This document shows positions 56,385 through 64,000 of a DNA stretch of 64,000 nucleotides, piece after piece. How positions within the stretch are numbered: position 1 is the first letter of the stretch; each line of letters begins with the position of its first letter. The DNA comes from Platynereis dumerilii (Eukaryota > Annelida > Polychaeta > Phyllodocida > Nereididae). Under the pieces are notes generated by a model, which saw nothing but the letters and a program-made list of their open reading frames with translations, had not been told where the DNA came from and did not search any database. The position numbers were made by a program, and so were the translations under genes. Location of the stretch: NCBI GenBank assembly GCA_026936325.1, contig JAPTHN010000008.1, forward strand, positions 47,967,706-48,031,705, read 5' to 3'.

Positions 56385-56730
56385 TACTTTTTCCAGATTG
56401 TGTCTTGCAACAGTATCTTTAATTCCTTAACTAAATGTGACCTCGTGGTCAAAGTTAATCAGGTAGACTCTACATTTGTCTGACTGTAACCAGGTGGCCC
56501 TCCGAATGACCTGTTGGTGGATGCTTTAGTGGATGCTTGAGGTTTCTCGCATAACCCTTGACCTTTCACACGTCCAAAAGAGAGGAAGTCCAAATCGGTG
56601 TACAAGGAGAATACAAGTAGGAAGACCAAGGTGGCATTTTCCTCTGGCCTATAATTAGCCTGTCTTTTTGAACCAGTTGCCTTTGGTAGTTATTGACAAT
56701 TTGTATGCAGTCTGTGTCCACTCCAGATGA
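56385..56730 (+). repeat. duplicated segment D3, copy 1
   Basis: Direct copy of 59105-59485. The block 56603-56641 is identical over 39 bp to 59351-59389. Flanking sequence (GTAACCAGGTGG, AATGACCTGTTGGT, TTGACCTTTCACA) is also shared. Confidence 0.88.
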
Positions 56731-58495
56731 GCCTAACACTGCTAATTCCACCCCAGGGATTTCTGACCACCAGAGGGCCACAAGGGTATTTGCCCAGGCT
56801 GCTAACAGTTGAATGACCATTACAACCCAAAGCTGCAGTGAATGGTTAGAGCTGGGTCTTTGTCAGGGTGGCCAATTGTTAAAGCTATCAAAGCTTGGAA
56901 TACATGAGTTGTCAGATCTGATCATGCTGCAATTAATATAAGGTAATTTGATAAAAAGATATTGCAGGAAGTTAAATTATAGGATAGCCTACATTCAGAA
57001 GACAGAATTACAATGCACACAATTTTACAAGTCAATTGTCACTTATGGCCATAAATTCTTCATTAACTCCACCAGGAAGAAATTGTAAAAAATTTCTTAT
57101 TAATGCTGATTTTTTTTAGATGAGAAACAATTCATTTGTCTGTACTTTTCGTGGTAGAATAATATTTTACCTTCCTCTGAACCTATTACTTTCTTTACTG
57201 GTTTTGCAGAAAAAATACCTTTAGATTTCATTTTGAAACCAGTTGAACTCTGTTTTAACCATGGTTATTCTTAAAAATGAAAACAAATATTATAAAATAT
57301 ATCGTCAGAGCAATAAACAAGATTGTCTGGCTTCTAAGTGTCAACATAATGGAATTTTTCAGCATAAAATAACAACAGACTTAATCTCACAAAAGCTTTC
57401 TGCAAAATGTGACACAGAAGTAGAAGGAGAAAACGTGTCAATTTCTACCTACCTGTTATATATAAAGGACCATCACGCGATTTGAAACAGATTATCAAGC
57501 GACAAAAATATGGTTTCAAGAGGCAGACACGATATGGTGAATACAGATATTGTAGTCTTTGGTTGTTTCCTCTCGAGCTAAATGTATGCAGTCTCGCTAA
57601 TTTGTCTGATACAAGATATTTGAATAATACACATATATAGAAAATTGTGTAAATCGTGATGTCCATACTATTTATTTGAAAGCAGTTGAAAACGAATCAG
57701 CAATTCTTCTGATTGATTGCACTTAAGATTGTATGAATTATGATAACACTCTGTCACGCCGATGATATCGTATTAAAGTTTTACATGGATATTGGATAAT
57801 CAGACCTTTAGAAAGACCACACTCTCATGTAAAATTAGTCCACATAGCATTAAAGGGAAGCTTTCACCCAGCACAGACCTCAGAAATCTCCCCTTAATTG
57901 TAATGGTTATGTTATGATGTCCGCCATTTTGAGATTAAGTTATAACTTAGCTGTTGGGATACAATAATTTACTAGTTCGTATAACTCTCTCAAATTGTAA
58001 GGAAAAGTGAATCTGCCATCCTCTTATATATACATATGTACATTCATTTTTTTTTTTAATATTGAAATAGCACTATACTGAGGAGGGGTCTTGCCCCCAG
58101 AAAGATCACCACTTCAACCCAGAAATGGGTCGGTGTCACAAAACAAGGCGTCAAGAGCTTCTCATACACTGCAGTCAATATGGTGCAACTTAATCCCGTC
58201 TCACCTATACACTGTGCATATATATGGAGACACCTTTTCATCCATATATGAAACCTTACACAAGCTATTTTCTTTTCTTGGTTTTTCTCTCCCCTTTTCA
58301 AATCTTTGTGTTGTGGAATATACAGTTTTCTGCAAAGAAAGGTCACTTTATCCATTTGTCATCTTTCAAGCTTTGCAACATGACTTTTGTCTAAGCTGTC
58401 TCTTTGGAAACACTGTGAAAGTCTGTTGTGAATTGAATGGAGAAAGTGTGTTGAAATAATGCATTGTATTTTGTCGGACTGATTCTGCTGATATT
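56731..58495. other. AT-rich non-coding stretch
   Basis: No exon pair or repeat ends recognised. TTACTGGTTTTGCAG at 57195-57209 is acceptor-like, but no donor follows an open frame. Confidence 0.4.
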
Positions 58496-58497
58496 GA

Positions 58498-59085
58498 AGT
58501 TGTTCTCGGTTAGTGGCAGGGTGGTTCCCTTGTGCCAGCAAGTGACTCTTTTTGGTTAATGGATAATGCTCCTGGCCTAAAGTGGCCTATGCGCAGGGGA
58601 CCAAGGTTTGATAGTAATCCTGGAGTTGTTACAATTCACTGTGTACCAACCAAGTGACCTAATTAAGGATTTTCTTTGTTTACATTTTGCTAGTTTTCAT
58701 ATATAAAGAAAGCAAAAAACATTGCATATAGCCAGTATGCTGTCTTATAGTATACACAATACACATACAAAATTTGGAATCGATCAGTTAATTTTTTTGG
58801 GAAATTAGCCAGTTTTAGTAAATTTTAGTGAATTTTTCACTAGAATCAAATCTTTTGACAGCTAAATATTTAAAGCTTGAAATTTCACATCAAGATTTCT
58901 GATACATAAATACAGCATACTGGCTATGTTATATTGTAATTACATTGGTTTCTGGTCTAAAATTTAAGATTTTATGATTAACTAGGTCGCTTCGCATAGA
59001 GCAAACGGTACACAGTGATTTGTGACACATATGGAGTGACAGATGGACTCTCATCTAATCTTTGGTTCCGAGAATTTGTTATACA
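58498..59085 (+). repeat. tRNA-Gly-like SINE (family G), copy 3, split by a MITE
   Basis: The left piece (58498-58635) carries GGTTAGTGGCAGGGTGGTTC, GGTTAATGGATAATGCTCC and CCTGGAGTTGTTACA as in 24841-25086. The right piece (59019-59085) continues with GGAGTGACAGATGGACTCTCAT, matching ATGTAGTGACTGGTGGACTCATG of the uninterrupted copy. The 383 bp between them is a palindromic element. Confidence 0.85.
58636..59018. mobile_element. palindromic MITE inside SINE copy 3
   Basis: TCACTGTGTACC (58636-58647) and GGTACACAGTGA (59007-59018) are perfect 12-bp terminal inverted repeats. AAGTGACCTAATTAA and its counterpart near 58975-58990 extend them after a gap. An internal pair, ATAGCCAGTATGCTGT (58728-58743) and ACAGCATACTGGCTAT (58912-58927), is perfectly inverted. 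ATT on either side of CACTGTG is the best candidate for the target duplication. Superfamily unresolved. Confidence 0.88.
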
Positions 59086-59104
59086 GGAGATACTCAAAAT
59101 TACC

Positions 59105-59485
59105 ATTTGTTGATGTTTCAGCAGTGGAGCTTTCTTGCATGACTATTGCCTGTTTGCAGTTGTATCTTTGAACCCTTCACCAAAGGTGACCAGGTGATCA
59201 GACCTAATCTTCGGTCCCTAAATTTGTTGAACAGTAACCAGGTGGTGCTCAGAATGACCTGTTGGTTGATGCTTCAGTGAATGCATCAGGTATTTTGCAT
59301 AACCTTTGACCTTTCACATGTCCAAAGGAGAGGAAGTCCCAATCGGTGTGCAAGGAGAATACAAGTAGGAAGACCAAGGTGGCATTTTCTTGTTGCCTGT
59401 AATTAGCCTATCTTTTAAACCAGTTGCTTTTGGTGTCTATAACTGCTCTTTGTTAACAATTTGTATGCAGTATTCCCCTTGAAAA
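59105..59485 (+). repeat. duplicated segment D3, copy 2
   Basis: Partner of 56385-56730 in the same orientation, about 2.7 kb away, ending with the shared ACAATTTGTATGCAGT. Confidence 0.88.
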
Positions 59486-59684
59486 CCAGCTTTATGGAAG
59501 AACTACATACAAATTGTACATCTTGCTGAAATGATCAGAGTTATTTTCTAACAATTACAAATCTATAAACCGCACGGTCTGCAAATGAGACAACATAGAG
59601 ACTAAGATCTGCAGCCAGGAAATTTGATATGCAAAAACAGTGGACTGTTGTGTTGTGAAGATGGCACTGTCTGACTCATAACAA

Positions 59685-59970
59685 TTGATGAAGTGTCATC
59701 TTCTCTACATTCAACATGGGAAACACAGAGCTTGTTTGATTAGTCATGATCAGGCCATTTGGTTTGCCATTTACTAATTTTAGAGTAAAAATCAGATGCA
59801 TAACCCTTTCGTTTGCCTGTGACCAACAAGCGGGATTAGTCTCCTTAAATCAAATTAACATTGAAAGTATTGGGTAAGATCATGACAAATCATCAGCATG
59901 ATGATACATGAAGTGCCATTTTCACAGTGCAGCAGTCCACTCTTTTTGCATATCAAATTTCCAGGCTCTA
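59685..59970 (+). repeat. duplicated segment D1, copy 2
   Basis: Partner of 32270-32560 in the same orientation, 27 kb away. It directly follows D3 copy 2 by about 200 bp. Confidence 0.75.
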
Positions 59971-60448
59971 ATGAATCAACACCATACATTTTATGGAAGA
60001 CTATTTACAGTCATGGTTTACAAAGCAGACCAGATATTGTTTTTGTCCAGGGAAGGCATTAGGCTCACATTTGGCTTCTCATGTTGTCTTTTATGGTTTC
60101 TCTGGACAGAAGCATCACAGAAATAGCTACTTTTTGGCTACTTTTGGATACTTTTTAGCTACTTGCATACAGCTTCTTGTATTCTTTGTATTCTTATGTT
60201 CTTCCCTGTCAATTTAGAAGAAATCATACAGATGCAATAGCTATATATATATACAGAAACAAAATGCTGTAACATGCATATCTGAGATTCACGTTAACGT
60301 GCAATAATATCATATGGAGGAAAAAAAGACACTCCAAGTAATATTATATACATGTGATGTTCATGCAGAAGATACAGGAGAAGGTAATATTGTCTTAGCA
60401 ATTCTTAAGCTCTGCAATTAATCAGAATAAGAAAGGATTAATATGGAA
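59971..60448. other. unassigned non-coding stretch
   Basis: TTTTTGGCTACTTTTGGATAC-type short repeats at 60129-60170. No gene. Confidence 0.4.
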
Positions 60449-60540
60449 AAATGAGGGAGTTAGCCAGGGAGGAAAAATGTGGCCATAGTTTTTTACTGTC
60501 AGCCTGTCATATAAGGTTTTAGAAGTGATGAAGTAGGTGA
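60449..60540 (+). repeat. duplicated segment D4, copy 1
   Basis: AAAAATGAGGGAGTTAG, CATAGTT, TACTGTCA-GCTGTCAT and AGTTTTAGA-GTGATGAAG match 61639-61730 directly. Confidence 0.7.
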
Positions 60541-61063
60541 GAATAAAAGGCATTGTGAGAACAGAAGAGAAGTAGCCTCAAAGACAATAGAAAATGCCTT
60601 AATGTCTCCTGGGTAGGTTTTTGCATGAAAGTGGAATATATATAAATGAATATTCAGGAGTTATGGTCTTTGTGTGAAATTTGAATGGCCTATTCTTACA
60701 GCACCAAAAAGACAAAATGATGGCCTTCAATTATTTGGATATCCTCCAGGCCTAAGTGTTTTACCGTGAAAATGGCTTAATATATTTTCTAATTGATATT
60801 GATAATTTTCAAGTCAGATCTCAATTATATTTTATATTAATTACATAATAGGTCGGTTAACCAAGGGATAATTGAATGAATATATTATAACTTATGTGTA
60901 GCCAGGCCTTGCCTCTCCCAAAAGCTAAAAGAGAAGTAAAAGTCAATAGTGTGTAATATATAAATTTCATGTATACACATATAATTTACGTATGTTATTG
61001 TTTTCACAACTTTGTCATGTCATCTGCTCTTACAAAGCTGACAAAACTTCAAAGCCAGTAGCA

Positions 61064-61195
61064 CATAGACAGCACATAGATATAGACACAGATATATAGA
61101 CATAGACATAGACATAAACAGAGACATAGATATAGATACAGACATAGACATAGACATATATATATACAAACTATACATAGACATAGACATAGACA
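61064..61195. repeat. (ACATAG)n-type microsatellite
   Basis: ACATAGACATAG and ATATAGACACAG units, imperfect. Confidence 0.85.
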
Positions 61196-61638
61196 AGTGA
61201 GAGAAGGCTTTATATGGTTAAGAGTTATATGTCATACACATAACTGGTGGCACACTATCCAAAACAGCACAAAAAGTCAGAAAATCCTTGAAAAGTGCAG
61301 TTGTGATGGTTATATAGTTATTCCCCCTGAGGAGATAATGATAAGGCAACAATAACGCACTAATATAAAGTTAGTAGAGATGTGAAAAGGTGGCCAGAAT
61401 GATTGCATACAAAATATCTTTTTGGGACATTGTCTTGCCATCAATTTGCCATTGCATAGGCAGCCAAGGACATCTTGTCATTAAATTGCTTTTAGATACA
61501 AAAAATACCACCACAATAAAAAGGCTACTAGGCCCAAGGGATGTATTGTATTCAGTATGGCAGTGATGTTAAGAGCAACAATATCTATATATCTACTGTA
61601 CGGTATGAATTCTTTCTATCAATACTTGCAACAATAAC

Positions 61639-61730
61639 AAAAATGAGGGAGTTAGGCAAGGGGAAGAATTTAGACATAGTTCTATACTGTCATGCTGTCA
61701 TCTAAAGTTTTAGATGTGATGAAGAGGATT
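61639..61730 (+). repeat. duplicated segment D4, copy 2
   Basis: Direct partner of 60449-60540, about 1.2 kb away. Confidence 0.7.
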
Positions 61731-62470
61731 ATTACAAGGAGTAGGCCAATTGCCGAAATTAATTTTTATTTATCTTCTACAATGTTAAACTGAAATCTAA
61801 TGACTTAAAGTTAATCACCCTAAAGTCAAAAAGTTTTACTATATTTCTGAAATCGCAGTATTTTACTGGGCCTAAATGCTATAAATCTAGACAAAAAAAA
61901 GTGTTCTATCCGCACTAACTTTTTCAGTAGGGCCAATTGAAGTTACATTAAAATGTTAATATAAATACTTAAATTATTAGTTTTTATGGATAAACAAATA
62001 GCTAGAGTATTACCATGTTTTCAAAATTCTAACCAGATGATCCTTGCTTTATTTACTATAAATCGGTAAAAAATCAAGTGTTCCATCTGCATCCGTTTTT
62101 GAGCTATGGTCAATCAAGGCTACACACAACAGGCAAATTTAGCTGTTCTTTCTCTAATCCACCAAGAGCATGACATCACAATGGGAGCTTGGCTACTGTG
62201 ACCTAATCAGCTGTGGTGACATCACAATTGAACAACAGACAGTCATGTGATTCTGTAGCCTTTGTTTATGACAACCAGGCAAGCTTTTAAAAACAAACAA
62301 TTGGTGTGTCTGGTGTACTTCAGGGTAATTAACTTTAAGAAGTTATTCTGTTAAATGTTTAATTATTAAAACAAAGAACTACCCTCCTACTGCTTCCTCC
62401 ATACTATATCTCATAACAATGTTTATGCTCAGTATGATTAGCTACATGTAAAATTGCCTGTCACGCATAT
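61731..62470. other. AT-rich non-coding stretch
   Basis: Nothing recognised. Two CAAATTGA-type words near 61920 and 62100 are followed by similar short text (TTTTTGAGCTATGGTCAAT), suggesting old internal duplication. Confidence 0.35.
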
Positions 62471-62474
62471 ATTT

Positions 62475-63420
62475 CTCTCAAAGAATCTTCATGAAGAAAT
62501 TTCATGAAACAATCATGCATGTGCCACAAGTGCGGGAAAATGAAAGTTTGATGAAAGCTTCTGTTCAATATGTCTGAGATATGAAACAATTATGGCCCAT
62601 TCTATTCCCTAAAGCTTTTTTAAGGCACCTTGAAATATGGGACACTGTGTGTTCTTGGAATGATATCTCTTTTGAAAAATGAAATTTTTGATGTTATAAA
62701 TGGCATGTTACAATTTTTTCTTTCTCAGTAAATGAAATTCCTTCTTGGTTAATTTTTTTTTTCTGAAAAAGTAGGAGGCATGGTGATATTTTATATAATA
62801 TGCTAACAGTCCATAAATGCTTTTTTTTTCATATTTGAAAATATCAACATTCTTCTGTATCTTGACCTTAATGGACATTCCTTTTTAGCAAATAATATAT
62901 AAAATAAGGTTAAGCTTGTTACTTGAAGTTTAAGATGAAATGTGATGTAAGAATTCTCTATGAATATGCGATATTGGTGCCATTGCTGGGACTATGACCT
63001 ATCTGTCATTAAGACATATTTATGTCTTCTGTGACCACATTTCAAATTCAAAGAACCATCCATCTGTCTGAAAATAAAACTGCTGCAAACCTATCACCTA
63101 GGATATAATCTGATCAAAGGTCTGGCAGAAGATTACGTTTGTATTTCTTTTCAAAATGCCAACCCATATTTGTTTAGATGAACCTTTGACACTGTATACG
63201 GACAATCACTGGCAGTACCTATAGATTTGTGATATTGCCGAAAGTCCTTTTTGAGAAAGGATGTAATTGTTTGTCAGTCTGTGCATCCATGATTTGAAAG
63301 CTTTGTGGTGTAATCACTGGCACGTGACTTGAACAATGGTGTCTGTTCCTGTCTTCCAAACAGAAGAGACACCAGAACAATGGCCACTATCGTTCTCTCT
63401 TACACTTGTGGTTTCTTTAC
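62475..63420 (-). repeat. duplicated segment D2, arm 2 (inverted partner of 54390-55400)
   Basis: Reverse-complement similarity to arm 1 in colinear order. The best-kept block is 63255-63345, around TGACTTGAACAATGGTGTCT. The arms are separated by about 7.1 kb. Confidence 0.8.
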
Positions 63421-63687
63421 TTTTCTTTTTTTTTGTGAGAGTTGCAGAAATCTTTACTATTGTTGTCACTTGTTTTGTTTTAATAGAGGATTGTGAAGCC
63501 AGACAAGAAAGGAAATATATATACACAGGTTTAATAAATTTTTAAATTGTCCAAACACATTTATATAGCTTATAATGTGATATTGTTTGGTCTCATCAAT
63601 GTGCTCAATCATGCAAATAATGACATTAATTTGAAAAAGTGATACGACATTTTAATCCTTTGCCTATTTGGTGAAGAAATAAGAATG

Positions 63688-63690
63688 ATA

Positions 63691-63731
<41 letters not shown>

Positions 63732-63740
63732 ACTATCTAA

Positions 63741-63780
<40 letters not shown>

Positions 63781-63803
63781 TTATCTATTTATCTATTTAT
63801 GTA
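63688..63803. repeat. (CTAT)n microsatellite
   Basis: About 27 CTAT units with a few CTAA and TTAT variants, trailing into degenerate CTAACTAT to 63880. No SINE body is attached. Confidence 0.95.
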
Positions 63804-64000
63804 TCTAGATGTACCTTGTGATTGTATATCTAGCTATGTCTGTCTGACTAACTAACTATCTAGCTATCTATTTTAACTATTTCTCTGATATCTTTTTGTG
63901 AGTTTTGTCTGTAATTTCACCATTATATTACACCATCCAACTTTTGTCAACTTGTTCCTTAAGCTTATATCTTAATAAACAAGAAAAATGATTTCTTCAG

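Noticed and set aside
57195-57260. Exon after TTACTGGTTTTGCAG
   Set aside because: No donor follows an open frame and the text is AT-rich.
1-64000. LTR retroelements, Polintons or other virus-derived fossils
   Set aside because: No long direct repeats flanking a gag/pol-like region, and no capsid, protease or integrase-like frames were recognised. Both reverse transcriptases are of the non-LTR type.

Overview
The window looks like animal DNA: AT-rich, gene-poor, densely seeded with short interspersed elements, MITE-like palindromes, LINE fragments, GATA/CTAT microsatellites and purine- or pyrimidine-only tracts, with GT-AG splice signals and no operon-like coding. The mix (tRNA-headed SINEs, hAT, PIF/Harbinger-like and mariner-like elements, a core-repeat element like the 'pearl'/HINE type) suggests a marine invertebrate, perhaps a deuterostome, but the sequence alone does not fix the species.

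Host coding is almost absent. The only convincing exon-like segments are two small plus-strand, phase 0-0 exons at 25781-25861 (81 nt) and 53867-53926 (60 nt). Both have a polypyrimidine-CAG acceptor and a GTAAGT donor, and they can be read as one cysteine-rich extracellular protein split by a 28 kb intron. If so, most of 25.9-53.9 kb is intron, and the flanks are probably intron or intergenic DNA of the same locus.

Layout: 0.9-2 kb two SINEs; 2.4-4.16 kb a 5'-truncated LINE whose 3' region carries five copies of a hairpin module; 4.9 kb MITE; 6.4-6.95 kb polypurine and GATA arrays; 7.6-9.7 kb SINE, inverted repeats, a TTCGAACATTTTTGG satellite and a GC-rich hairpin; 10.85-11.15 kb a full-length SINE with a 12-bp target duplication; 12.5-18 kb MITE, SINEs and microsatellites; 20.88-22.45 kb an hAT element with further insertions inside it; 24.7-25.2 kb SINEs; 25.78 kb exon; 26.5-27.7 kb a second truncated LINE; 28.5-31.3 kb three DNA elements in a row; 34.6 kb a tRNA-headed foldback; 36 kb minisatellite; 38-39.6 kb two MITEs; 41.2-42.4 kb an element built of about 155-bp core repeats; 42.4-43 kb polypyrimidine; 44.4-47.5 kb a SINE split by a 2.8 kb DNA element; 48.4-51.2 kb MITEs and (TTCTC)n; 53.87 kb exon; 54-63.4 kb several low-copy duplicated segments, including a roughly 0.9 kb inverted pair; 58.5-59.1 kb a second SINE split by a MITE.

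No LTR retrovirus-like element, Polinton, rRNA gene or intact tRNA gene was recognised. The most interesting signals are the hairpin module with a compensatory base-pair change in the LINE 3' region, the two datable nested insertions, RFX/X-box-like sites carried in the arms of a mariner-like element, and the locally duplicated segments around the second exon.
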